Below are positions 17,702-27,932 of a stretch of DNA of 46,432 bases, piece by piece. Origin of the DNA: Candidatus Nealsoniibacteriota bacterium (GTDB lineage: Bacteria; Patescibacteriota; Minisyncoccia; Minisyncoccales; JAUWAW01). The stretch covers positions 1 to 46,432 of the forward strand of contig JAUWAW010000001.1 of assembly GCA_030601865.1 (NCBI GenBank). Reading direction: 5' to 3'. Position numbers and translations under genes: made by a program. Below the pieces are notes generated by a model. That model had not been told where the DNA came from. It did not search any database and worked only from the letters and a program-made list of their open reading frames with translations. Every line of letters starts with the position of its first letter. Within the stretch, counting starts at the first letter, position 1.

Positions 17702-18877
17702 TTAGTCCATCTCCTCTACTATTTCAACTGCCTTGTCTAATTGCGGATCTCTACCTTCTTTATAGTCCTCATCTGTCATCTCAATTTTAATATCTGGTTC
17801 TAATCCTTTGTCAGTAATGAGTTGACCTTTAGGAGTTAACCATCTGGCAACCGTGATTTTTAGAGAAGAACCCTCCTTCAGTTTTTCCAACTGCTGCACA
17901 GAACCTTTACCAAATGATTTTTCTCCGATGATTTTAATGCCTCGATTATCTCTTAAGGCACCGGCCAAAATTTCCGCGCCCGAAGCAGACCCTTGATTGA
18001 GCAAAATAACTATGGGATAAACTGAAAGTTTAGCATTTCCCAATGATTTATATTCCTTTTGTTGACCTTGCCCAAAATCTTCAATGGCCACAATCTGACC
18101 TTTCTCTAAAAACCAACCCCCTATATTTTGGGCTACTTCCAAATACCCACCGGGGTTGTTTCTTAAATCCAAGATTAATCTTTTGGCCGGACTTTTTAAA
18201 ATTTCAACCGCTATTTTACTAAAATCCGAACTGGCTTTTTCTGTAAAGTGATAAAGTTTTATGTAAGCGATGTCATCTTCCATTACTTCCCATCTTAAAG
18301 ACGGTATATCAATCACATCTCTGACTATTTTGAAGTCCTTGGTGCTGTCCCAATCCTTGCGAAGAATACTCAAGGTTATTTCTGTTCCTTTTGGTCCGCG
18401 GATTAGAGAGACCGCCTCATCAATAGTTATGTCAGTCGTGAGGGTATCATCAACTTTGATAATCTTATCACCAGCCCTCAAACCTGCTTTTTGGGCTGGT
18501 GTGCCTTCCAAGGGAGCAATCACCTGAAGTCGGCCTTTTCTGATGCCAATTTCCATACCCACTCCCTCAAAACGGCCACTGACATCTTCTAAGAATTTTT
18601 TGGCTTCTTGGGGAGGCAGAAAAACAGTATAAGGGTCTTCCAGAGATTTTACCATACCCGAGATGGCTCCATAAATCATTTCTTGAGTACCGAGTTTTTC
18701 CGGGTTAACAAACTTTTCTTTGAGTTTATAATAGGCCTCCCAGAAAAGAGAAAGGTTTACTTCCTCTGGCGGGCAAATTTCGCAGACCACCTGACTTTTT
18801 CCAAACCAGGCGCCAAAAGCGAAACTGACCACGGCAATAAAAATCAAAAAAGAAAAAAATACTTTTCTTTTAGACAT
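17702..18877 (-). CDS. S41 family C-terminal processing peptidase with PDZ domain
   Basis: PDZ GIRKGRLQVIAPLEGTPAQKAGLRAGDKI; NQGSASGAEILAGALRDN; GEKSFGKGSVQ. Confidence 0.92.
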   Translation of the reverse strand: MSKRKVFFSFLIFIAVVSFAFGAWFGKSQVVCEICPPEEVNLSLFWEAYYKLKEKFVNPEKLGTQEMIYGAISGMVKSLEDPYTVFLPPQEAKKFLEDVSGRFEGVGMEIGIRKGRLQVIAPLEGTPAQKAGLRAGDKIIKVDDTLTTDITIDEAVSLIRGPKGTEITLSILRKDWDSTKDFKIVRDVIDIPSLRWEVMEDDIAYIKLYHFTEKASSDFSKIAVEILKSPAKRLILDLRNNPGGYLEVAQNIGGWFLEKGQIVAIEDFGQGQQKEYKSLGNAKLSVYPIVILLNQGSASGAEILAGALRDNRGIKIIGEKSFGKGSVQQLEKLKEGSSLKITVARWLTPKGQLITDKGLEPDIKIEMTDEDYKEGRDPQLDKAVEIVEEMD

Positions 18878-19119
18878 TATTACTGTATAACAAATTTAAA
18901 ATAAAAAAACAAGTCAAAAAATATGCCTCAGTATCGCTTAGCAATACCAAGGCTTGGAAATATAGGAAATTATTCCGGCAGTTCCTCTTTGGGCTCCTGG
19001 AATTTGTATTACTCTAATTTTTGCCAGATTTTGTTTTTCCACTTTCGCCATTCATAACGGCTTTTGAATAGGCATATATTTTCATCATATCTTATCAAAT
19101 ACTGAAGTCAAATGTTTGT

Positions 19120-19192
19120 GCGCCCGGGAGAACTCGAATCTCCAACCTTATCCTTAAAAGGGATCTGCTCTACCAAATTGAGCTACGGGCGC
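19120..19192 (-). tRNA. tRNA-Lys (UUU)
   Basis: Cloverleaf by eye; anticodon loop cttttaa; T-loop ttcgagt; no encoded CCA. Confidence 0.9.
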
Positions 19193-19195
19193 ATA

Positions 19196-20284
19196 TTACA
19201 GTCCCTGCTCTTTTAATTCTTTTAATAACTCTTTTTGTTTTTTTGTCAATGTTTTTGGGGTTTTGATAATTAACTCAACGTACATGTTGCCTACTCCGTA
19301 GCCGACACAGTGGGGAATTCCTTTGTCAGAGATTCTTAAAATTTTGCCCGATTGACTGCCCGAGGGCACTTTGAGCAAAATATTCCTGCCCTCCAGGGTG
19401 GGCACTTCAATTTTATCGCCCAAAGCCGCCCGGGAAAAAGAAATCGGCGCTTGAATAAAAAGATCATTACTTCTTCTTTCAAAAACCGGATGCTTTTTAA
19501 CAAAAATCCTGGCATATAAATCTCCTGACTTACCTCCCTTTCTGCCAGCATTCCCTTTACCTTTAATTTTTATTATTTGGTTTGAGTCAACTCCAGCGGG
19601 AATAAAAATTTTAATATTTTCTTCTCCTTTAATTCTTCCCTCTCCCTGGCAGACATTGCAGGGTTTTTCTGGTTTTTGGCCCTCACCTTTGCATTCAGGG
19701 CAGATAATATCTTTGGTAAAATGAATAGGAATTCCCGGCACCCTTTTAATTTGTTGGACAACTCCAGTCCCCCTACAACTAAAACATTCGTTAACCGGAG
19801 TGCCCGGTTCTGCTCCCCTGCCCTGACATCTTGAGCAAAGAATCATTTTATACAAACTCATTTCTCTTTCTCTGCCTTTTAAGGTTTCTTCTAAAGGTAT
19901 TTCTATATCAATCTCAATATCTTTTCCTCTTTTTAAATCCTTTCTTCTTTGCTCTCTGCCAAAGCCAAACATTTCTCCTACCATTTCTCCCAGGTCTTCA
20001 AAATCAAACCCAAAATCTGTTCCTCCTCCGGGTCTTCCCCAGGCCCAGTTGAAATCAAAACCCGGGCCTTCACCTGTTCCCTCAAAAACTCTACCGAATC
20101 TATCATATTGGTCCTTTTTTTGTTTATCGGAAAGTATCTGATAGGCCTCATTTATCTCTTTCATTTTTTTCTCATCACCGCCCTTGTCAGGATGATATTT
20201 ATGAGCCAATTTGCGGTAGGCCTTTTTTATATCTTCTTGGGAGGCCTCTTCAGATATACCTAATACGTTATAGTAATCTTTCAT
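19196..20284 (-). CDS. dnaJ: Chaperone DnaJ
   Basis: J-domain HPDKGG; four CxxCxGxG-type zinc motifs; G/F region. Confidence 0.95.
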   Translation of the reverse strand: MKDYYNVLGISEEASQEDIKKAYRKLAHKYHPDKGGDEKKMKEINEAYQILSDKQKKDQYDRFGRVFEGTGEGPGFDFNWAWGRPGGGTDFGFDFEDLGEMVGEMFGFGREQRRKDLKRGKDIEIDIEIPLEETLKGREREMSLYKMILCSRCQGRGAEPGTPVNECFSCRGTGVVQQIKRVPGIPIHFTKDIICPECKGEGQKPEKPCNVCQGEGRIKGEENIKIFIPAGVDSNQIIKIKGKGNAGRKGGKSGDLYARIFVKKHPVFERRSNDLFIQAPISFSRAALGDKIEVPTLEGRNILLKVPSGSQSGKILRISDKGIPHCVGYGVGNMYVELIIKTPKTLTKKQKELLKELKEQGL

Positions 20285-20286
20285 AA

Positions 20287-22146
20287 TTATTTCTTTTTGT
20301 CTTTAGGTTTCTTCTCCTGGGCTTTTTTATACATCTCAGCGCCTATTTTCTGAATGGCCTGTGATAAATCAGTTGTTTTCTGCTTGAGCTCTTCTATATT
20401 ATCACTGTCTTTTACTTTTTTCAAAGCCTCAATTTTTTCTTCAATCTCTTTTTTCTTTTCTTGAGCAATTTTTTCCCCGGCGTCTCTCAAAGTTTTTTCT
20501 GAGGTATAAATTAAACTATCAGCTATATTTTTGGCCTCTATCAACTCTTTCTTTTTCTGGTCTTCAGCTTGATGAACTTCTGCTTCTTTTTTCATTTTTT
20601 CTATTTCTTCTTCCTTGAGTCCGCAGGAGCCCTCAATCTTAATGGACTGGGACTTGTTAGTGGCTTTATCTTTGGCTGAAACATTCAAAATTCCATTGGC
20701 ATCAATGTCAAAAGTGACCTCAATTTGAGGAACGCCTCGAGGAGCGGGCGGCAAGCCATCCAAAATGAATCTGCCCAAGGTTTTACTATCAGCAGCCATT
20801 GATCTTTCTCCTTGCAGAACATGAATTTCAACTGAGGGCTGATTATCAGCGGCAGTAGAGAAAATTTGGGTTTTAGAGGTAGGAACAATAGTATCCTTGG
20901 AAATTAAAACTGTATTTACTCCGCCCAACGTCTCTATACCCAAACCAAGAGGGGTAACGTCCAATAAAAGTATATCTTTTATTTCTCCTTCCGGTTTGCG
21001 ACCCTCATCTTTAGCCGCAAGAATCTCGGCTTGAACTGCAGCTCCGATAGCCACCACCTCATCCGGGTTAATTTCTTTGTTTGCTTCTTTGCCAAAAAGT
21101 TTTTTAATTTCTTCTTGAACTTTGGGCATCCGAGTTTGGCCGCCAACCAAGACCACCTCTTCAATATCCTTGGGCTCTAATTTTGCTTCTTTTAAAGTTT
21201 CTTTAACCAAGCCAATAGATTTTTCAATATAATCTTTCACCAGATTTTCCAGCTGAGAACGGGTTAATTTATAATCAAGATGTTTAGGTCCTGCAGCATC
21301 TGAAGTGATGAAAGGCAGATTAATCTGTGTTTCTAATGTAGTGGATAACTCAATCTTGGCTTTTTCAGCTGTTTCTTTGAGCCGTTGCAGCGCTAACCCA
21401 TCTTGGGAGAGGTCAATGCCCTGGTCTTTTTTAAATTCATCTACCAACCAGTTAATAATTCTTTGGTCAAAATCATCTCCACCCAAATGGGTGTGGCCGC
21501 CAGTGGCCTTTACCTCCACCGTGTCCTCGCTAACATCAAGAATGGAGATATCAAAAGTACCTCCGCCAAAATCATAAACCACAATTTGCTGGTTTTTCTT
21601 TTTGGTTAAGCCATAGGCCAAAGCCGCTGCCGTTGGTTCATTAATAACTCTTCTTACCTTAAAGCCAGCAATTTCTCCAGCCACCTTGGTGGCTTTTCTT
21701 TGAGAATCGTCAAAATAGGCCGGGCAGGTTATAATGGCCTCAGTAATTGTCTCTCCTAACTTCGTTTCCGCATCTTGCTTTAATTTCTGTAAAATCATAG
21801 CTGAGATTTCCGGGGGCTTGAACCATTTCTCTCCCATTTTTACCTCCACGCCTTCACCTGTCCCCTGAATCTTATAAGGTAAGATTTTTATATCCTTCTG
21901 GATCTCGGAGTCAGAATACCGGCGGCCAATCAATCGCTTGATTGAAAAAATAGTATTTTCCGGATTGGTAATCTGCTGACGTCTGGCAATAATACCAACC
22001 AGTCGTTCCCCGGTTTTTGTCATAGCCACCACCGAGGGCGTGGTTCTGGCTCCTTCTTTATTCTCAATAATTTTTGGTTCACCGGCTTCCACCACGGCCA
22101 TGGCCGAAAAAGTGGTGCCCAGGTCAATGCCGAGTATTTTTGACAT
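20287..22146 (-). CDS. dnaK: Chaperone DnaK (Hsp70)
   Basis: [50 protein letters not shown]. Confidence 0.96.
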   Translation of the reverse strand: MSKILGIDLGTTFSAMAVVEAGEPKIIENKEGARTTPSVVAMTKTGERLVGIIARRQQITNPENTIFSIKRLIGRRYSDSEIQKDIKILPYKIQGTGEGVEVKMGEKWFKPPEISAMILQKLKQDAETKLGETITEAIITCPAYFDDSQRKATKVAGEIAGFKVRRVINEPTAAALAYGLTKKKNQQIVVYDFGGGTFDISILDVSEDTVEVKATGGHTHLGGDDFDQRIINWLVDEFKKDQGIDLSQDGLALQRLKETAEKAKIELSTTLETQINLPFITSDAAGPKHLDYKLTRSQLENLVKDYIEKSIGLVKETLKEAKLEPKDIEEVVLVGGQTRMPKVQEEIKKLFGKEANKEINPDEVVAIGAAVQAEILAAKDEGRKPEGEIKDILLLDVTPLGLGIETLGGVNTVLISKDTIVPTSKTQIFSTAADNQPSVEIHVLQGERSMAADSKTLGRFILDGLPPAPRGVPQIEVTFDIDANGILNVSAKDKATNKSQSIKIEGSCGLKEEEIEKMKKEAEVHQAEDQKKKELIEAKNIADSLIYTSEKTLRDAGEKIAQEKKKEIEEKIEALKKVKDSDNIEELKQKTTDLSQAIQKIGAEMYKKAQEKKPKDKKK

Positions 22147-22149
22147 AAT

Positions 22150-22289
22150 TGTATTAAATAACCAATTACCAAGAAACAATAACCAAACAATAACCAATTT
22201 TTCAATAACCAATAATCAAACTGTTTGGTTATTGGTGTTTGGTTATTGAGATTTGTTTGTATCTTGTATCTTGGTTATTGGTGATTATT
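22150..22289. repeat. Intergenic inverted-repeat element, CAATAACCAA family, copy 2
   Basis: Repeated aataaccaa units facing ttggttatt units between grpE and dnaK. Confidence 0.8.
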
Positions 22290-22722
22290 TTACTATTTTA
22301 ACTTTGGCAGGTCTAATAACCTTACCAGCTAACTTATAACCTTTTTTAATTTCTTTTACAATTGTGCCTGATTTTTTGTTTTTGCTCTCAACTTCTTCTA
22401 CTGCCTCATGTAAATTTGGATCAAACCTCTCCCCTACTCCCTTGATTTCTTCTACTCCTTGCTTTTTCAGGAAATCCTGAAGTTGCCTTTTAATCTCCAA
22501 AAATCCTTCAGCCACCTGATTATTTTTTTCAAACAATTCAAAATTGTCAAAAATGGGCAGCATTTTTAAAATTAAATCTTCATTAGTATATTTGAAAATC
22601 TCCTCTATTCTCTCTTTCTCTTCTTTTTTATAATTCAAAAAATCGGCCTTGGCTCTCTGCCAGCCAGCTAAGTATTCTTTCCTTTCTTTTTGACATTTCT
22701 CCAATTCTTTTTCTTTCTTCAT
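22285..22722 (-). CDS. grpE: GrpE nucleotide exchange factor
   Basis: RAKADFLNYKKE; GVEEIKGVGERFDPNLHEAVEEV; GYKLAGKVIRPAKVKI. Confidence 0.93.
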   Translation of the reverse strand: MKKEKELEKCQKERKEYLAGWQRAKADFLNYKKEEKERIEEIFKYTNEDLILKMLPIFDNFELFEKNNQVAEGFLEIKRQLQDFLKKQGVEEIKGVGERFDPNLHEAVEEVESKNKKSGTIVKEIKKGYKLAGKVIRPAKVKIVK

Positions 22723-22762
22723 AAATCTATTATCGCAGATTACAATTAATAAGTCAAGGGCG

Positions 22763-23566
22763 TTACTTGTAATTAATTCTATTGCCGAATCTTAAATCAA
22801 TGTATTCTTCAAAAGGCAACTGTTCTTCTAAAAGAGCTTCGAGATTGAAAAGTTGTTGCAAGATGTTTTCTTTTAGATTAAAGTAAATCTCCCAACCTTC
22901 AATCGTTTTGGCTGTTAAATGGTCAAAGGAAATAATAAATTCCTTGATTTCTATCTCAAGTTCTTCTTTAAGTTTTTTATTAATTTGCAAAATAGCCGTT
23001 ACGTCCTCCTTTTCAGGACATTCCTGGGAACTAATAATTAAATCCAACCCGCCAGCAACGTTATGCCAGCCCGCATGACTTGCGTCAGCATGTCTGGCGG
23101 GCGTAGCATTGCGGGCTGGAGTTGTTGAAGCCAAGGATATTTGACCGAACTTTACTGCCTTTCTATCAATCAGATAACACTCTTGTTTGTCCGGGCACCA
23201 AAGGCCAATCGGTATCCTCTCTTTAATTATTACAACTAAGCTATCAGGAAAATCTCTTTTTAAATACGCTTTCTCAATTTGAGGGAATTCTTTAAGAACT
23301 TTTTTGTGAATTTTGCTCAAATTAGCTAAAAAAATACTGTTTGTTGGGAGAAATAACAATCTTTTTCCAATCTCTTCTATAATAATTTTCCGCACACCCT
23401 CGTCAGTACACTTAATCTCTTGGATTTGAAAAAAAGAGGAAAAAACAATCAAATAAAAAACACTGCCAGCAAGAATCAAAAATAATAGAGTCAGCCAAAA
23501 AAATCTACTTCTCAGAATAGATTTCTTTTTCCTAATCCTATGCGGTTTTCTGCGTATCTTAGTCAT
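22763..23566 (-). CDS. ftsQ: Cell division protein FtsQ/DivIB (POTRA)
   Basis: Basic N-terminus + TM + FFQIQEIKCTDEG POTRA; EFPQIEKAYLKRDFPDSLVVIIKERIPIG. Confidence 0.82.
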   Translation of the reverse strand: MTKIRRKPHRIRKKKSILRSRFFWLTLLFLILAGSVFYLIVFSSFFQIQEIKCTDEGVRKIIIEEIGKRLLFLPTNSIFLANLSKIHKKVLKEFPQIEKAYLKRDFPDSLVVIIKERIPIGLWCPDKQECYLIDRKAVKFGQISLASTTPARNATPARHADASHAGWHNVAGGLDLIISSQECPEKEDVTAILQINKKLKEELEIEIKEFIISFDHLTAKTIEGWEIYFNLKENILQQLFNLEALLEEQLPFEEYIDLRFGNRINYK

Positions 23567-24624
23567 TAGACTCGTCTTTTGGCTTTTCTTAGTTTTTCAA
23601 AAATATAGGTTAAGTAATATTTTTTTGAAAGAGGCAAATCTTGGGTTTTAAGATAAGCCTTTTTAGAGCCGCCAAATCCTTTTTTAAACAAACTCAAACC
23701 CTTCCAGGGGTGTTTTTCAAGTTCTTGTTCTGATTCAATATCCGCTATTCCCCAGAAATTATAAATTTTACATCCTCTGCTCTTGGCTTCTTTGATGACT
23801 TGCCACTGTAGAAGATAAGAAGCAGGAATTTTGGCATATTTCTGCGATGAAGCCCCCTGATGATAAAAGCCAATCTTCTGCCAGAACAAAACAATTGCTG
23901 CAGTCAATACTTCCCCCTTGTATTTTGCTAAGAAAATAACACTGTCATTCTGAGCGCGCAGCGAAGAATCCCGTGAAAAAGCCAAAAATTCGTTCTTTAG
24001 GTACTCAAGGGAAAATGGCACAAAATGATGCCGATTAACTGTTTTTTGATAAAGCTCATTGAAAATTTCAACATCTTTTAGGTTTTGGGATTTTTCTATT
24101 TTAAGTTTTTTATTTTTCAACCCCTGTCTTATTAAATAACGGGTTGTTTTTCGCATATTCATCAATAACTCATTATCCGATAGCCCCAAATCCATTTGCC
24201 ATGTCAACTCCGGGTGTATATGAATCGGCGCTTGTCTAAAACCTAAATCTTTAAATATCTTTTTATTTTTTTCATCCCTCTCGCAAACCGGCGCAATCCT
24301 GATAAAAATACATCCCTCTTCTTTACTAATTTGTCTTAATTTTTCTAATAAGGATTCTAATATTCTTGATTCTTGATTCTTGATTCTTGATTCTATTATT
24401 GGGCCGTGCGGCACAAACAAAAACCTTCCTCTCTTTGCTTCAATCTTCACCACCAAAGCCACCCCAATCAAATTCTCATTTTCATAAAGCCCCATTCGCC
24501 AAATCTTATTCCCCATCATCTTCTGAAACTCCCCCCAACTCCAACTCTGCAAAAAAGTTTTATTTTTCACTTCTTGTAAAAACTCTTCCCAGATTTGTTT
24601 GTCCTTTATTTTTCTTACTTCCAT
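23566..24624 (-). CDS. FemAB/FemX-like peptidyltransferase (GNAT fold)
   Basis: FLQSWSWGEFQKMMG; YHQGASS; YLLQWQVIKEAKSRGCKIYNFWGI. Confidence 0.85.
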   Translation of the reverse strand: MEVRKIKDKQIWEEFLQEVKNKTFLQSWSWGEFQKMMGNKIWRMGLYENENLIGVALVVKIEAKRGRFLFVPHGPIIESRIKNQESRILESLLEKLRQISKEEGCIFIRIAPVCERDEKNKKIFKDLGFRQAPIHIHPELTWQMDLGLSDNELLMNMRKTTRYLIRQGLKNKKLKIEKSQNLKDVEIFNELYQKTVNRHHFVPFSLEYLKNEFLAFSRDSSLRAQNDSVIFLAKYKGEVLTAAIVLFWQKIGFYHQGASSQKYAKIPASYLLQWQVIKEAKSRGCKIYNFWGIADIESEQELEKHPWKGLSLFKKGFGGSKKAYLKTQDLPLSKKYYLTYIFEKLRKAKRRV

Positions 24625-25976
24625 AATAAATTAATTAATTTGGGTGACATTCTACTTTCTAAAAGCACTACATCGCCAGAATTGGTAGATGTTTGTATTT
24701 TCTCCAAAATTTGATTTGATTTCTTGAGAAATAAAATATTTTCTTCTGGCATGCCATTAGCAATAGCGGCTTTTTTTATTTCTTCAAAATAGTCCTGGGT
24801 GGTAATGATGGCTAAATCACAAATTTGAGCTATACTCTCCCCTATCCGTTGGTGGATTTGCCTTGCTGCTTGGCCAAGTTCAATTAGACAAGGCATAACA
24901 ATTATCTTGCGGCCGGGCAAGGTTTTCAGATATTCAAGATGAGCAATTACTCCATCTGGATTGGCAGAATAAGTACTATCAATGATATTTAGACCATTGA
25001 TGCCTTTTTTAATCTGGATTGGACTTTTGATTTTCTCACTGGCTCTGGCTATTTCCTCTGGGTTCATGCCTAGGGCTTCAGCCGTTGATTGAGCCATCAA
25101 AACATTTTCAGCCATAAATCCATCAGCAGGTGCTTGAATAAGTTTTTTAGCAACAGCTGTTTTCTGGTAAAGGTCTCTACAATATTTATTATTGCCGTTG
25201 AAGACGGCTAAGCCGTCTGGGGGTAATGACTCAATCAGTTCGTACTTTGCTTTAATAATATTTTCTTGGGAGCCGAAAGTTGACATATGTTGTTCGTTAA
25301 TACCAGTTAAAATGCCTATTTTTGGTTGGAGTATTTGGCAGACCTCTCTAATTTTACCTCTCTTATAAGCGCCGATTTCGGCGATAAAAATCTCGTGTTC
25401 TGGTTTAAGTTCTTTGAGAATTGTCTGGGCAATGCCAATCTCAGCATTAATATGTTTTTTTGTTTTGAGCACCTTTACCCTGTTAAATTGCTTCGCACCT
25501 GCTTCGCAGGATTTAACAGGGTGAAATTTGTCAGCTAATATTGTAGCCAAGAATTCTTTAGTTGAGGTTTTGCCGTAAGAGCCAGTAATGCCAATAACCA
25601 AAAGGTTCTTAAATTGTTCTCTTTTTTGTTTGGCTTTCTCCAAAATTTTGTTTTTTAAAATATGGGCTATACTTTCAAAAAATAAAAAAGACAGAGCAAT
25701 AACTAAAGGCATTGAAATAATAGCCAGCCAAAGAGGAAAACGGATTAAAATACTCGCTTCAAGCAACAAGCCATAAAAAATAATAGCCAAGGCTTTTTTT
25801 GTAGGTTTAGGAAACTTGGGCCGCCAGAGACAAGAGACAATTTTTTTGAGTTTTTGCGTTTCAAAATGCGCCTTAAATCTTCCCAGATGATATTCTTTCA
25901 ATTGCCAAAGCCAAAGCCAAAAAAACAGCAATTTGTTAAAGATTAGAAACCAAAGAATACTAATAATTATGGTCAT
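24615..25976 (-). CDS. UDP-N-acetylmuramoyl-tripeptide--D-Ala-D-Ala ligase-like (MurF-like) protein
   Basis: GITGSYGKTSTKEFLATIL; IAEIGAYKRGKI; IIDSTYSANPDGVIAHLEYL. Confidence 0.82.
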   Translation of the reverse strand: MTIIISILWFLIFNKLLFFWLWLWQLKEYHLGRFKAHFETQKLKKIVSCLWRPKFPKPTKKALAIIFYGLLLEASILIRFPLWLAIISMPLVIALSFLFFESIAHILKNKILEKAKQKREQFKNLLVIGITGSYGKTSTKEFLATILADKFHPVKSCEAGAKQFNRVKVLKTKKHINAEIGIAQTILKELKPEHEIFIAEIGAYKRGKIREVCQILQPKIGILTGINEQHMSTFGSQENIIKAKYELIESLPPDGLAVFNGNNKYCRDLYQKTAVAKKLIQAPADGFMAENVLMAQSTAEALGMNPEEIARASEKIKSPIQIKKGINGLNIIDSTYSANPDGVIAHLEYLKTLPGRKIIVMPCLIELGQAARQIHQRIGESIAQICDLAIITTQDYFEEIKKAAIANGMPEENILFLKKSNQILEKIQTSTNSGDVVLLESRMSPKLINLLWK

Positions 25977-26656
25977 GAGAGAAAATCTTGAATTTCTTTA
26001 ATTAAAAGTTGGGGGTTTTCTCGGCGGAGAGAATGGCCAATTCCTTCAAAAACTTTAAGTTGGGAATTTTTTATTTTCTCTTTCATTAAATAACCGTTTT
26101 TTACTGACGTCATTTTGTCTTTCTCGCCCCACAAAATCAAAGTCGGGACTTTTATCTGCGCCAAATAAGGAGTTAAATCTTCTTCAATTACATTTTTGAA
26201 AACCTGTTTCATTATGCCTTGGGCTTTTAAGTAATCTGTTTTTCTTAATATTTTGCTGTAAAAGATTTTTCGGCAAAAAGGGTAGGGAAAAATTATCTTT
26301 CCAATTTTGGCAATTGCTAAAATTAGCAAGTTCTTTTTTGGTTTAATGCCTGCCGCGGCGCACAAAATAAGTCCTTGCAGTTTTTCAGGGTATTTAGCGG
26401 CAAACTTTATTGCCAGGCGGCCGCCAAATGAATGACCGAATAAAAAAAACTGCGAAATGTTCTCTGTTTCGCAAAAATCCTTGAGCCATTGGACATAATC
26501 ATCAACAAACCAGGCTGTCTTTAGTGGAGGGGCTTGCCCAAATCCGGGTAAGTCAGGCACAGCAACTTTTAATCTCTTGCTTTCTAAGCTCTGTTTAATC
26601 CCTTTCCAGTTTTCAGCGCAAGACCCCCAGCCGTGAAGAATGAAAAGGGTCTCCAT
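25973..26656 (-). CDS. Alpha/beta hydrolase
   Basis: HGWGSCAENW; FGHSFGGRLA; WGEKDKMTS; GIGHSLRRENP. Confidence 0.88.
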   Translation of the reverse strand: METLFILHGWGSCAENWKGIKQSLESKRLKVAVPDLPGFGQAPPLKTAWFVDDYVQWLKDFCETENISQFFLFGHSFGGRLAIKFAAKYPEKLQGLILCAAAGIKPKKNLLILAIAKIGKIIFPYPFCRKIFYSKILRKTDYLKAQGIMKQVFKNVIEEDLTPYLAQIKVPTLILWGEKDKMTSVKNGYLMKEKIKNSQLKVFEGIGHSLRRENPQLLIKEIQDFLS

Positions 26657-26673
26657 TTTTATTCTATTATGCT

Positions 26674-26711
26674 TGATGTAAAAATTCTACGATCGTAGAA
26701 TTTTTACATCA
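26674..26711. repeat. 38-nt perfect palindrome between serS and the hydrolase gene
   Basis: tgatgtaaaaattctacgatcgtagaatttttacatca. Confidence 0.9.
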
Positions 26712-27932
26712 ACGGATTTTTTTAAAATTTAAATATTTTTGGAGCACTTTTGGCATATCTATACTGCCGTCTTTTTTTTGATAGTTTTCTAAAATAGCAA
26801 TGAGCATTCTGCCAATGGCAAAAGCAGTGCCATTAAGCGTATGAACAAAGTTTAATTTACCATACTTATCGCGGTAGCGAATATTTAATCTTCTTGCCTG
26901 AAAATCAGCGCAGTTTGAAGTTGAATGCGTTTCCCGGTATTTATTCTGGCCCGGCATCCAGGTTTCAATATCAAAAGTGCTGGCTGAAGGTTTTCCCATA
27001 TCGCCGGTACAAAGATGAACCAGCTGATAAGGGAGTTTTAGTGCCTGCATCAATTCTTCTTCTATTGCTAAAAGCATTTTATGTTCTTCTATTGATTCTT
27101 CTGGTTTACAGAAACTGAACATTTCAATTTTGTCAAACTGATGCACCCTCAAAATTCCTCTGGTGTCTTTGCCGTAAGAACCGGCTTCTCTTCGGAAACA
27201 GGTGGAAAAGCCAATATATCTCTTAGGTAACTCCTTTTCTTCAAGAATTTCTCCCGCGTGCATAGAGCCGATAGATTGTTCAGACGTGCCGATTAAGTAT
27301 AACTTGTCTTTGGGCAAAAAATACGCTTCTTCGTCATCTGTTTGTTCTACATAACCCATACCCCAAGCCATTTTTGGTTTGAGCATTACTGGCGGGATAA
27401 CAGGTATAAATCCTTTTTTTATCAAAAAGTCAAAAGCAAAGTTTATTAAAGCAAATTCAAGCAAAACCGCTTGGTTTTTCAAATAGCCAAACCTTGAACC
27501 AGCCACTTTGCCTGCTCTTTCAATATCAATCAAATCTAACCTCTCCCCTATTTCCAAATGGTCTTTTACTTTGAAATTGAATTTTGGAATTTTACCTACT
27601 TTTTTGAGAACCACATTTTCGTTCTCATCTTTGCCAACTGGCACATCATCAAGAGGGATATTAGGAATTTGCGCCATTAACTTATTAAAGTTTTTCGTCG
27701 CTTCTTTTAATTCTTGTTCCAAAGCTTTTATTCTTTCTTTCAAATTCTTTGCTTTGTCAGAGGTCTCGGTAATTGATTTTCTTTGATGCCTTAAACCTTC
27801 AACTTCTTTCAAAATCTCTCGCCTTTTTTGATCCAATTCCAAAAGTTTATCAATATCAACCTTGACCTGTTTGTTTTTACATCCTTGTTTAACTTTCTCT
27901 GGATGCTGACGAATGAAATTTATATTTAACAT
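26709..27932 (-). CDS. serS: Seryl-tRNA synthetase
   Basis: Coiled-coil N-terminus; GTSEQSIGSMHAGEIL; CFRREAGSYGKDTRGILRVHQFDKIEMF; LNGTAFAIGRMLIAILEN. Confidence 0.95.
   Translation of the reverse strand: MLNINFIRQHPEKVKQGCKNKQVKVDIDKLLELDQKRREILKEVEGLRHQRKSITETSDKAKNLKERIKALEQELKEATKNFNKLMAQIPNIPLDDVPVGKDENENVVLKKVGKIPKFNFKVKDHLEIGERLDLIDIERAGKVAGSRFGYLKNQAVLLEFALINFAFDFLIKKGFIPVIPPVMLKPKMAWGMGYVEQTDDEEAYFLPKDKLYLIGTSEQSIGSMHAGEILEEKELPKRYIGFSTCFRREAGSYGKDTRGILRVHQFDKIEMFSFCKPEESIEEHKMLLAIEEELMQALKLPYQLVHLCTGDMGKPSASTFDIETWMPGQNKYRETHSTSNCADFQARRLNIRYRDKYGKLNFVHTLNGTAFAIGRMLIAILENYQKKDGSIDMPKVLQKYLNFKKIR

Noticed and set aside
19831-20263. Plus-strand ORFs inside dnaJ
   Set aside because: Antisense shadows of the dnaJ coding sequence
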